Origin: Acidithiobacillus ferrianus
GTDB taxonomy: Bacteria; Pseudomonadota; Gammaproteobacteria; Acidithiobacillales; Acidithiobacillaceae
DNA length: 64,000 nucleotides
Direction of reading: 5' to 3'
Assembly (NCBI RefSeq): GCF_010378095.1
Contig: NZ_WNJL01000001.1
Location: 1 to 64,000 of the forward strand
Part shown: positions 1-7,567 of the stretch, one piece after another
How the letters are laid out: each line of letters opens with the position of its first letter
Numbering within the stretch: the first letter of the stretch is position 1
Notes under the pieces: model-generated
The model's input: only the letters and a program-made list of their open reading frames with translations
What the model was told of the DNA's origin: nothing
The model's database searches: none
Translations under genes and position numbers: made by a program

Positions 1-220
1 CGGTGCCGGCGTATTTGGCGAAGAGGACACGATCACCCGCCTTGAGATCCAAGGGGCGAACCTTGCCGTCTTCCAGAATTTTGCCATGGCCCACGGCAAC
101 GACCTCACCCTGCACGGGTTTTTCTTTAGCGGTGTCGGGAATGATGATCCCGCCCGCGGTCTTCTGCTCTTCTTCCAGGCGACGGATGACAACACGATCA
201 TGCAAAGGACGCAGTTTCAT
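1..220 (-). CDS. groES: Co-chaperonin GroES (3' end cut by window edge)
   Basis: Reads leftward from an ATG at 218-220 and runs off the window after about 73 codons of the usual ~96. The translation begins [18 protein letters not shown] and contains [18 protein letters not shown], which is the GroES roof/mobile-loop region, followed by [14 protein letters not shown]. GroES caps the GroEL folding chamber in the cytoplasm. A GAGGAAA Shine-Dalgarno sequence precedes the start. A sigma70-like promoter and a CIRCE element lie directly upstream, so HrcA repression is expected. groEL would be expected just beyond the left edge. Confidence 0.97.
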   Translation of the reverse strand, partial: MKLRPLHDRVVIRRLEEEQKTAGGIIIPDTAKEKPVQGEVVAVGHGKILEDGKVRPLDLKAGDRVLFAKYAGT

Positions 221-272
221 TGAGCATTTCCTCGTTTTAACAGGTTAGTGGATGGACCCATCCTGGGTGCTG

Positions 273-299
273 TTAGCAGTCACACCCATCGAGTGCTAA
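273..299. promoter_or_regulatory. CIRCE operator (HrcA binding site)
   Basis: TTAGCAGTC - 9 bases - GAGTGCTAA on the plus strand. The CIRCE consensus is TTAGCACTC-N9-GAGTGCTAA, so only one arm position differs. It sits between the groES promoter and the groES start, as in HrcA-controlled groESL operons. Confidence 0.93.
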
Positions 300-326
300 T
301 GATAGGCGCTGAGAAAGCGATGTCAA
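299..326 (-). promoter_or_regulatory. sigma70-type promoter of groES
   Basis: On the minus strand TTGACA (321-326) and TATCAT (299-304) are separated by 16 bases, close to the sigma70 consensus. The -10 box abuts the CIRCE inverted repeat, so a repressor bound there would block RNA polymerase. This is a sequence-pattern call. Confidence 0.75.
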
Positions 327-352
327 GGGGGAATCTCGATGCGCGCCAGGGG

Positions 353-1126
353 TCAGGAAATGTGGGTCCAGAGGGCGTGCAGGCTGCGCAGGAGGACGGT
401 GTCGGCCCCCTGCAGGCGGTGGTTGATACCCGGCAGCGGACGAATGGCCAGTTGTGGCGCATGGGCGCGGGCGGCAAACTGATAGCTGGAGGACAAGGGC
501 ACCGCCTCGTCCGCGCTGCCGTGCAGAATTTCCACGGGGCCATGCAGGCACGGCGGGAAGCGCAGCAAGTCATGGTTCCAGCTATCCGTTACCAGATCGA
601 ACCGCATCCTCAGCGTACCGAGTCCGTAGGTGTCTTCCCAGCAGCGCAGATTGTTGTCCCGCCAGGCGCGTTGTTCGTCGACGGGCAGGCGCTGGAAGAT
701 TTCCTGGATGAAGTTGTAGGCGGGGGCGATCAGCAGCAGGGCGCGGATGCGCTCCGGCCAGCGGGCGGCGGCGATGGTCCCCAGCCAGCCGCCCATGCTG
801 GAGCCCACCAGTAACACCGGACGCTTTCCCAGCATCTGCAGGATCAATTGCAGATCCGCCAGATAGCGCGATAGCGTCAGGGCCTCGAAGAGGCCGTCCG
901 AACGCCCCACGCCACGCGGATCGAAACGCACCCAGGACCAGCCCTGGGTCTGGGCGTAACGGGCGAGACGCTGCGATTTGGAGCCTTCCATGTGGGCGGC
1001 AAAACCGGGCAAGAAGAGGCCCACGGGATCGGTATGGGTTTCATGCATGAGTCCGGCGATGCGCTCGCCGCCGGGGTGGACCAGGGTAAAGGGTCTTTCC
1101 GCGGAGGGGGACACTGGCTGCTCCAT
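353..1126 (-). CDS. Alpha/beta-fold hydrolase
   Basis: A 257-aa serine hydrolase of the alpha/beta fold. The nucleophile elbow GSSMGG lies near residue 110. The likely acid is in HGSADEAVP and the likely catalytic His is in GINHRLQG near the C-terminus, giving a full Ser-Asp-His triad. An HPGGERIAG strand and a WVRFDPRGVGRSDG segment match small acyl-thioesterase/esterase relatives (ABHD10-like). There is no signal peptide, so it is probably cytoplasmic. An in-frame TTG directly precedes the chosen ATG (1124-1126), and neither start has a strong ribosome binding site. The substrate is unknown. Confidence 0.85.
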   Translation of the reverse strand: MEQPVSPSAERPFTLVHPGGERIAGLMHETHTDPVGLFLPGFAAHMEGSKSQRLARYAQTQGWSWVRFDPRGVGRSDGLFEALTLSRYLADLQLILQMLGKRPVLLVGSSMGGWLGTIAAARWPERIRALLLIAPAYNFIQEIFQRLPVDEQRAWRDNNLRCWEDTYGLGTLRMRFDLVTDSWNHDLLRFPPCLHGPVEILHGSADEAVPLSSSYQFAARAHAPQLAIRPLPGINHRLQGADTVLLRSLHALWTHIS

Positions 1127-1220
1127 CAAAGGGGAAAAAACCGGGGCTGCGATCGCCCACGGCTGTCAGGGATACTAGTCAAAAGGCGGGGATGTTGACA
1201 AGCGGCCTTCCGGGCGGTTG

Positions 1221-1255
1221 GAAAAAAGATGGGCGGAGCCTTCAAGGACCGCCCA
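1221..1255 (-). terminator. Orphan intrinsic terminator on the minus strand
   Basis: Read leftward, TGGGCGG (1249-1255) and CCGCCCA (1230-1236) pair around a 12-base loop that can itself pair CCT/AGG. The stem is followed by a run of six U (1222-1227 complement). It has the form of a rho-independent terminator. No minus-strand gene ends here: the nearest upstream minus-strand gene ends at 3339, on the far side of dsbD. Confidence 0.6.
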
Positions 1256-1278
1256 AAACCACCAAAGGAGGAAGAAAC

Positions 1279-1317
1279 ATGCGCTCGCAACCATCACAGC
1301 TGCTTGCAAGGGATTAG
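1279..1317 (+). other. Possible 12-codon leader ORF upstream of dsbD
   Basis: An ATG at 1279 is preceded by a near-perfect Shine-Dalgarno sequence (AAAGGAGGAAG, six bases before ATG) and encodes only MRSQPSQLLARD before a TAG. A hairpin and a U-rich tract follow. The strong ribosome site with nothing long behind it suggests a leader peptide, but there is no run of a regulatory codon, so this stays tentative. Apart from this and the hairpins, the 1130-1473 gap shows no gene. A TTGACA at 1195-1200 has no good -10 partner. Confidence 0.25.
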
Positions 1318-1325
1318 AGAGTGGG

Positions 1326-1362
1326 CGCGATGGAAAGTTCCACGCGACTGTGATTTCTTTTT
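1326..1362 (+). other. Hairpin plus T-rich tract in the dsbD leader
   Basis: CGCG-A-TGGAA pairs with TTCCA-CGCG (1326-1346) with one bulged A and a very tight loop. A T-rich stretch follows at 1354-1362. It resembles an attenuator, although the T-run starts several bases after the stem. It lies between the short leader ORF and the dsbD start. Confidence 0.3.
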
Positions 1363-1473
1363 GCGACCGCGTATTCTCAGCGCTGTGGCGCGGTTCTTGC
1401 TCTCCTCATGGAACGAACGAACCGCGGAGAGGGTCTCCATGGTGATGTGGAAATGGTGAGGAGCGATGCGGGT

Positions 1474-3327
1474 ATGAGAGACGGGGCAGGGCGTAGGACC
1501 ATTTGGGCCAGAAATGCGCTGACGTGGAGTGCCGTTTGTGGTTTTCTGCTGTGGTTCTGGCTACCCTGGGCGTCCGCCAATTCGTTTCTGACGCCCGATC
1601 AGGCCTTTCACTTTGAAGCGAGCGTGCCTCGCCACGGTCAACTGCAACTGCGCTGGGATGTGGCACCGGGATACCACCTGTATCGGGATCGGATTAAATT
1701 CTCCGTGTCTCCCGCAAGTGTCGTTCTTGGTCACTATACCCTGCCTGAAGGGGTGATGCTGGACGATCCCGCTTTCGGCAAGGTGCGGGTGCTGGAGGGG
1801 AAAAACGTCCTCACGGTGCCATTTACAGTCCATGGACCCGCCCCGGCCTTTCTGGTGTTGAAGAGTACTTATCAGGGGTGTGCGAATGCGGGCGTCTGTT
1901 ATCCGGAACAGGCCAAAACGGTCAGGCTGGCGTTAGACCCGCAGACCGCCGCGCCTTCCGCGCCGCCCGCCGCGCCGCCGCCGGGGGGCGGCGCGCCCTC
2001 GGGCACTGCCAGTCCGACCAGCAACGCGGGGGTCTTGGCGGGCGCCTTGCAGGATCGTTTCTGGCTGACTTTGGGACTGTTTTTTCTTTCCGGGTTAGGG
2101 CTGGCGTTCACTCCGTGTGTCTTCCCCATGATCCCCATTCTGTCGGCCTTGATCGTCGGTCAGGCGGCGGGGCATGGTCACCGGCGCTCGCGGGCCTTTG
2201 GGCTCTCGAGTGCCTATGTTCTGGGCATGTCGCTGACCTACAGTATCGCCGGGGTGCTCGCGGCGGTGACGGGTGCCTATATGCAGGCGGCCTTTCAGAA
2301 CCCCTGGGTGTTGGGCGCTTTTGCGCTGCTCTTTGTGCTGCTGGCCTTGTCCATGTTCGATTTTTATGCGCTGCAAATGCCGAGCGCCATCCAAAGCCGT
2401 CTTGCCGGTACGGGGCGAGGCGGGCATCTGTTCAGCAGCTTCATTATGGGCGCGCTCTCGGCGTTGATTGTCGGGCCTTGTGTGGCCGCTCCCTTGGCGG
2501 GGGGGCTGCTTTTTATTTCGCAGACGGGGGATGTCTTCCTGGGCGGTCTGTCGCTGTTTGTCCTGAGCCTGGGGATGGGATTGCCTCTGTTGATCATTGG
2601 CACCGTGGGCGGGCATCTGCTGCCGCGGGCGGGTGCGTGGATGGATGCGGTCAAGACGGTCTTTGGCGTGTTGATGCTGGGGGTGGCCATCTGGCTGCTG
2701 TCGCGTGTTCTGCCCGGACCGGTCACTCTCGCCTTGTGGGCGGCGTTGGCGGTGATCAGCGCCCTTTATCTCGGCGCACTGGATGCGATCTCCGCGGAGA
2801 CTTCGGGTTGGCGCCGTTTCTGGAAAGGGTGCGGTGTGCTGGTGCTGGCCTATGGGTTGGCCATGGGCGCGGGGGCGCTGGGCGGTGCCGCTGATCCGCT
2901 GAAACCCTTGGCCCCCTTCACCGCGTCTAGGACGGTGGGCGTGCAAACCCCCGATGCGGCCTTGCGTTTTTCCGTGGTGAAAACCCCGGAGGCGTTGCAG
3001 GCCGCGCTGGAACAGGCCAAAGGCCAGCCGGTATTGGTGGATTATTGGGCCAGTTGGTGTGTGGAGTGTGTGCGCATGGATAAGGTCACCTTCGCCAACC
3101 CGCGGGTCGAAGCCGCTTTACGGGGATGGAGGCTGATCCGCGTGGACGTGACGCAGAATGATGCCGTCAGCCGTGCCTTGTTGAAGCGTTACCATCTGGT
3201 CGGACCCCCCGCCTTCATGGCCGTGAACGCCGGTGGCAAAACGGTGGCGCAACAAGAAGGCTATTTGGGGCCGGAAGCCTTTTTGCGGTGGTTGTCGGCG
3301 GCGCAAGGATCCTTCCGCGGAGCATGA
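1474..3327 (+). CDS. dsbD: Thiol:disulfide interchange protein DsbD
   Basis: DsbD carries electrons from cytoplasmic thioredoxin across the inner membrane to periplasmic DsbC/DsbG and other thiol proteins. All three modules are visible. There is a periplasmic alpha domain with the redox pair in YQGCANAGVCYPEQ. A multi-helix membrane domain holds the paired cysteines FTPCVFPM and VGPCVAAP. A C-terminal thioredoxin domain carries YWASWCVECVRMD. I chose the ATG at 1474 (617 aa) because a GAGGAG lies 10 bases upstream and it yields a typical signal peptide ending in ASA; starts at 1408 and 1453 are also open. The C-terminal motif is CVEC, where E. coli has CVAC. Confidence 0.93.
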   Translation: MRDGAGRRTIWARNALTWSAVCGFLLWFWLPWASANSFLTPDQAFHFEASVPRHGQLQLRWDVAPGYHLYRDRIKFSVSPASVVLGHYTLPEGVMLDDPAFGKVRVLEGKNVLTVPFTVHGPAPAFLVLKSTYQGCANAGVCYPEQAKTVRLALDPQTAAPSAPPAAPPPGGGAPSGTASPTSNAGVLAGALQDRFWLTLGLFFLSGLGLAFTPCVFPMIPILSALIVGQAAGHGHRRSRAFGLSSAYVLGMSLTYSIAGVLAAVTGAYMQAAFQNPWVLGAFALLFVLLALSMFDFYALQMPSAIQSRLAGTGRGGHLFSSFIMGALSALIVGPCVAAPLAGGLLFISQTGDVFLGGLSLFVLSLGMGLPLLIIGTVGGHLLPRAGAWMDAVKTVFGVLMLGVAIWLLSRVLPGPVTLALWAALAVISALYLGALDAISAETSGWRRFWKGCGVLVLAYGLAMGAGALGGAADPLKPLAPFTASRTVGVQTPDAALRFSVVKTPEALQAALEQAKGQPVLVDYWASWCVECVRMDKVTFANPRVEAALRGWRLIRVDVTQNDAVSRALLKRYHLVGPPAFMAVNAGGKTVAQQEGYLGPEAFLRWLSAAQGSFRGA

Positions 3328-3338
3328 CATGGAGTGGC

Positions 3339-3551
3339 TCAGTGCCCCGCCGCCTGTCGCGCCGCCCCACCCCGCAACACATAGAGCGTCCCACAATACG
3401 GACAGCGCGCCTCTCCCGCCGCTTCAATCTTGAGGAAGACGCGGGGATGTCCGTTCCAGCGGCTCATGCCGGGCATGGGACAGTAGAGGGGGAGGTCCTT
3501 GGCCGTCACCTCGGTATAGTTTTTGTCGCAGCAGGTTATTTTTTCGGTCAT
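3339..3551 (-). CDS. CHCC-type zinc-finger domain protein
   Basis: A 70-aa protein with KDLPLYCPMPGMSRWNGHPRVFL followed by EARCPYCGTLYVL. This C-H-C-C spacing matches the zf-CHCC family, also found in the mitochondrial complex I subunit NDUFS6. The family probably binds one zinc, and its bacterial role is not established. The start lies 4 bases after the ilvE stop and lacks its own strong ribosome site, so translation is probably coupled to ilvE. It converges on dsbD with only 11 bases between stops and no terminator there. Confidence 0.85.
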   Translation of the reverse strand: MTEKITCCDKNYTEVTAKDLPLYCPMPGMSRWNGHPRVFLKIEAAGEARCPYCGTLYVLRGGAARQAAGH

Positions 3552-3555
3552 GGTT

Positions 3556-4479
3556 TCAGTCTACGTGATGCAGCCATTCCGGGTGGTCGTCGTGGCGGCC
3601 GGCCACCGTGTCGAAGTAGCGGTTTTGCAGCATTTCGGTAACCGGGCCACGGCGACCCGCGCCGATGATCCGGTTGTCGATCTCGCGGATGGGTGTGACT
3701 TCGGCGGCGGTGCCGGTAAAGAAGGCTTCGTCGGCGATGTAGAACTCATCCCGGGTCAGTGGCTTCTCGACGATGGGGAGACCGGCGTCGCGGGCGAAAC
3801 CCAGGATGGTGTCGCGGGTGATGCCTTCGAGGGCGCTGGTCAGGGTCGGGGTGTAGAGTATGCCGTCGCGGACCATGAAAATGTTTTCCCCGGAACCTTC
3901 GGCGACATAGCCTTCACGGTCCAGCAACAAGGCTTCGTCATAGCCGCAGGCGGAGGCTTCACGCTGGGCGAGCATGGAGTTCATGTAGTTGCCGGTGGCC
4001 TTGGCCTTGCACAGATGTATGTTGACATGATGCCGGCTGAAGGAACTGACTTTGACGCGGATGCCCCTTTCCAGGGCTTCCTGACCCAGGTAGCTGCCCC
4101 AGTTCCAGGCGGCGATCAGGGCGTGAACCTTGAGGCCTTTGGCCGACAGGCCCATGCCTTCCGCACCGTAGAAGAGAAGGGGACGGATGTAGGCGGATTC
4201 CAAGCGATTGACGCGGATGATTTCCTTGGTGGCCTCATTGATCTCGTCCTGGGTGAAGGGAACTTCCATCTGCAGGATCTTGGCGCTGTTGAAGAGCCGT
4301 TTGGTGTGTTCCGGCAGACGGAAAATAGCGGCGCCCTGAGGGGTGGCATAGGCGCGTTCGCCCTCAAAACAACCCATGCCATAGTGCAGGCTATGGGTCA
4401 GTCCATGGACGGTGGCCTCCCGCCAGGGGACCATTTTGCCGTCAAACCAGATAAAACCGTCGCGTTCCGCCATGGACAT
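3556..4479 (-). CDS. ilvE: Branched-chain amino acid aminotransferase
   Basis: A fold-type IV PLP enzyme of 307 aa that performs the last step of leucine, isoleucine and valine synthesis. The segment HYGMGCFEGERAY and the PLP lysine in CKAKATGNYMNS (Lys160 from the chosen start) match IlvE, as do EGSGENIF and EGITRDTI. I chose the ATG at 4477-4479 because AAGGAG lies 8 bases upstream. A GTG six bases further up would sit too close to that site. It is followed at once by the zinc-finger gene. Confidence 0.95.
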   Translation of the reverse strand: MSMAERDGFIWFDGKMVPWREATVHGLTHSLHYGMGCFEGERAYATPQGAAIFRLPEHTKRLFNSAKILQMEVPFTQDEINEATKEIIRVNRLESAYIRPLLFYGAEGMGLSAKGLKVHALIAAWNWGSYLGQEALERGIRVKVSSFSRHHVNIHLCKAKATGNYMNSMLAQREASACGYDEALLLDREGYVAEGSGENIFMVRDGILYTPTLTSALEGITRDTILGFARDAGLPIVEKPLTRDEFYIADEAFFTGTAAEVTPIREIDNRIIGAGRRGPVTEMLQNRYFDTVAGRHDDHPEWLHHVD

Positions 4480-4496
4480 CGTCACATCTCCTTAAC

Positions 4497-7358
4497 TTAA
4501 TCGGTATAGCTGCCAATGAGTGTTTGCCACATTGCCCGCACCGCGCGGGCCGCATCCTGCAACGCATTCTGACGCGGGGCCTCCGTGACGGGAATGTCGT
4601 TGTCTTGCAGGTTCAACCAACGCCGGCTTTCCTCCCGGCGATACAGTTGCCAGGCATGCAAAAGGGCATCGGCTTGCGCCTTGTCCCAGACCCCCGCTTC
4701 CGTCAGCGCGGTGATTCCCGCAGCGGTGCCCGTGCCCTCGCAGAGGAACGGTTGCTGTGAGCAAGCCCCTAGCATAGCAAATTGCACGAGAAACTCGATA
4801 TCTGTGAGGCCGCCGGGACTGAGTTTGAGGTGAAAGACGTCTTGGGGAATGATTTTGGCCTGGTACAGGCGTTGGCGCATGTGTCGGACATCGGCCGCCA
4901 GTTGTGCCGGATCTCGCGGCTGACGGAGGATTTCCGCGCGCAAGGCGGTAAAACGCGCGCCGAGAGTCCTGTCGCCCGCCACCCAGCGGGCGCGGGTGAG
5001 GGCCTGATGTTCCCAGGTCCAGGCGGACTCGCGCTGATAGCGGCCGAACGCATCCAGTGTGGTGACCAGAGGACCGGATTGCCCGCTGGGACGCAGGCGC
5101 ATGTCGATCTGATACAACGATCCGGCGCGGGTGAGGGTGCTGAGGATGTGGATGAGCCGCTGACCCAGCCGCGCAAACCAGGTGGGGGCCGGGAGAGGCG
5201 TGGAACCGTCACTTTCGGCGTCGATGAAGGCATCGTAGAGATAGACCAGATCGAGATCGGAGGCGAAACCCATTTCCCGCCCGCCCAGTTTGCCGAAGGC
5301 GATGACCGTGAAAGGAGCGGCTTGCCCATCCGTGCCGCGGACCTCGCCGTGGCGGCGCTGCATCTCGGCCTTGGCCCAGGCCAGCGCGGTTTGCAGGGTG
5401 AGTTGGGCGAGGTCGCTGAGTGGGGGGAGCAGACCGCCTACGGAGAGGTCGCCGATCCAGAAGGCGGTGGCAAGGCGGATCATTTCGGCGTTCTTGAAAC
5501 GGCGCAGGGCATCCATGCGTTCCTCCATGTCCTCCGCCAACTGCAGTTGTGCGGCGAGGACTTGCGGCCACTGCGTGGGGTCGACGGCGGGATCACCAAT
5601 GAGGTCATCCAAGAGCATGGGGAAGCGGGCTAGTCTCTGCGCCAGCCAGGGGCTGTGCAGCAGTTGCGCGATGCGGACGAGTTGGGGCGGATTCTCCGCG
5701 AGCAGGGCGAGGTAGTTGGCACGTCCAAGAATAGCCTCGATGAGGGTCAGGAAACGCTGCAGCAGGGTGTCCGCGGATGGTTGAGCGGAGCACAAATCGA
5801 GTATGCGGGGGAGCAAGCGGTGCAAACGTCGCTGTCCCTCCGTGGAGAGGCGGCTGGCCACATCGCGGCTATGCGCGAAGCGCCAGAGGCGGGTCCATGC
5901 GGTTGGCGGGTCGGTGAAACCGCGGAGCAGATCGGTGGGCACCGTTTCCAAAACGCCCGTCTGGGCGCTTTGCCAGAGCCTTTGACCGTTGCTGTCCGCT
6001 GGCCTGGCCCCCGCATCCTGGGTGGTCAGCAGGATGCGCCGGAAGATGGCGTGCACTTGCGTGCGGAGGCTGTCCAGGGTATCGCGCAGTGCCGACACCT
6101 CGGCGAAGCCCATGCTGCAGGCGAGGCGTCGCCATTCCTGTGCGGTGTGCGGCAATTGCTGGGTCTGCTGATCGTCGACCATCTGCAGGCAATGCTCGGT
6201 GTCGCGCAAAACGAGATAGGCGCGGCGCAGCAGGTCGGTATCGGCGGTGGGCAGGAGTTTGGCGTGCGCGATGGCGGCGATGGTGTCCAGGGTGTTCGCG
6301 CTGCGCAGGGCGGGTTGGCGGCCACCGTGGATGATCTGCAGGGATTGACAGATGAACTCGATTTCGCGAATGCCGCCACGGCCTTTCTTGATGTCGTCAT
6401 GGCGGCCACCCTGTTCCGTATCCATGCGGATTTTCACTTCGCGCAGTTCGGTGAGCGCGGTGTAGTCCAGATAGCGCCGGTAGACGAACGGCCGCAGCGT
6501 GTCGAGAAGGGTCCGGCCAAAGGAGAGGTCACCCGCCACGGGACGCGCCTTGATGAAGGCATAACGTTCCCAGCCGCGGCCGTGGACCTGATAATATTGC
6601 TCCATGGCGGCGGCGGAGATGCAGAGAGGGCCGGCATCCCCGAAGGGGCGCAGGCGCATGTCGACGCGGAAACAGAAGCCGTCGGCGGTGCGCTGGTCGA
6701 GGGCCCGGATCAACCAACGGCCCAGGCGCTGGAAATATTCACCGTTGTCGAGCGGGATGGGACCATCGCTCTCCCCTTCCTCACCGGAACAGAAAATGAG
6801 ATCGATGTCGGAGGAGAGGTTCAGTTCGCGTCCACCCAACTTGCCCATACCGAGGATGGTGAAGGGCACCTCTTGACCCGCATCATTACGGGGAATCCCG
6901 TGGCGCCGGCGCAGGGTTCCCGTGCCATGGTCGAGGGCCTGTTGCAGGCAGACTTCAGCCAATTCACTCAAGGCGGCGACGGTATCCGGATAGTGTTCCG
7001 CGGATTGACGATCCTGCCAGATGATTTCCGTCATGCGGGCATTGCGGTATTGGCGGAGCGCGGCGAGGAAGGCGTCGCTGGAAAGTGCGTGGATGTCGCC
7101 CAGCACGCTGCGCTTCCCGCGCGCGAGACCCGGCAACCGATGGGGGTGCTGCTGCAGGAACCGGCGCGTGAAAGGGCTGGCACAGGCAATGTGTACCCAG
7201 TGTTTCGCAAAAGGCGCCCCCTGGGCGCGGAGTTCGGCCCGGGCTTCGGTGCTGAGGGCGGCCCAGGTGGCGGCGAGCGATCCGCCGATGGTTTCCGCAT
7301 CGACAGGTAACTGATGGATGGCCTGCAGGATCTCTGTGGGCAGCTCAGATTCCGACAT
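4497..7358 (-). CDS. glnE: Bifunctional glutamine synthetase adenylyltransferase/deadenylase
   Basis: A 953-aa protein matching the usual GlnE length (~946). Two nucleotidyltransferase domains are seen. The N-terminal one has GKLGGRELNLSSDIDLIF and the C-terminal one has GKLGGREMGFASDLDLVYLY, each with the G-S and D-x-D metal-binding signature. GlnE adds or removes AMP on glutamine synthetase according to PII and glutamine status. AAGGAG precedes the ATG by 7 bases. It lies 17 bases upstream of ilvE on the same strand, so the two amino-nitrogen genes may be co-transcribed. Confidence 0.97.
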   Translation of the reverse strand: MSESELPTEILQAIHQLPVDAETIGGSLAATWAALSTEARAELRAQGAPFAKHWVHIACASPFTRRFLQQHPHRLPGLARGKRSVLGDIHALSSDAFLAALRQYRNARMTEIIWQDRQSAEHYPDTVAALSELAEVCLQQALDHGTGTLRRRHGIPRNDAGQEVPFTILGMGKLGGRELNLSSDIDLIFCSGEEGESDGPIPLDNGEYFQRLGRWLIRALDQRTADGFCFRVDMRLRPFGDAGPLCISAAAMEQYYQVHGRGWERYAFIKARPVAGDLSFGRTLLDTLRPFVYRRYLDYTALTELREVKIRMDTEQGGRHDDIKKGRGGIREIEFICQSLQIIHGGRQPALRSANTLDTIAAIAHAKLLPTADTDLLRRAYLVLRDTEHCLQMVDDQQTQQLPHTAQEWRRLACSMGFAEVSALRDTLDSLRTQVHAIFRRILLTTQDAGARPADSNGQRLWQSAQTGVLETVPTDLLRGFTDPPTAWTRLWRFAHSRDVASRLSTEGQRRLHRLLPRILDLCSAQPSADTLLQRFLTLIEAILGRANYLALLAENPPQLVRIAQLLHSPWLAQRLARFPMLLDDLIGDPAVDPTQWPQVLAAQLQLAEDMEERMDALRRFKNAEMIRLATAFWIGDLSVGGLLPPLSDLAQLTLQTALAWAKAEMQRRHGEVRGTDGQAAPFTVIAFGKLGGREMGFASDLDLVYLYDAFIDAESDGSTPLPAPTWFARLGQRLIHILSTLTRAGSLYQIDMRLRPSGQSGPLVTTLDAFGRYQRESAWTWEHQALTRARWVAGDRTLGARFTALRAEILRQPRDPAQLAADVRHMRQRLYQAKIIPQDVFHLKLSPGGLTDIEFLVQFAMLGACSQQPFLCEGTGTAAGITALTEAGVWDKAQADALLHAWQLYRREESRRWLNLQDNDIPVTEAPRQNALQDAARAVRAMWQTLIGSYTD

Positions 7359-7567
7359 GCTGCGCTCCTTGCGGTGGTTGCCTCTGGCGGTTACGAGTGA
7401 GTGTAACTTATCCCGAGTGTCGGGCGTATAAGACGGCGATGACCTTCCTGTGCTAGGATTTTGCCGGATGTTGGGCGGGTTTCATGGCAAGGCGGTTCGC
7501 AGAGATCACCAGAGCAGGGAGCACAATTACATTACTTCATGGCGTTTACCGGTATTGACCGGACGGG

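Noticed and set aside
5655..7310. 551-codon plus-strand open frame opposite glnE
   Set aside because: glnE on the other strand has full family motifs and normal length. The frame is a shadow of GC-rich codon usage with no recognisable protein.
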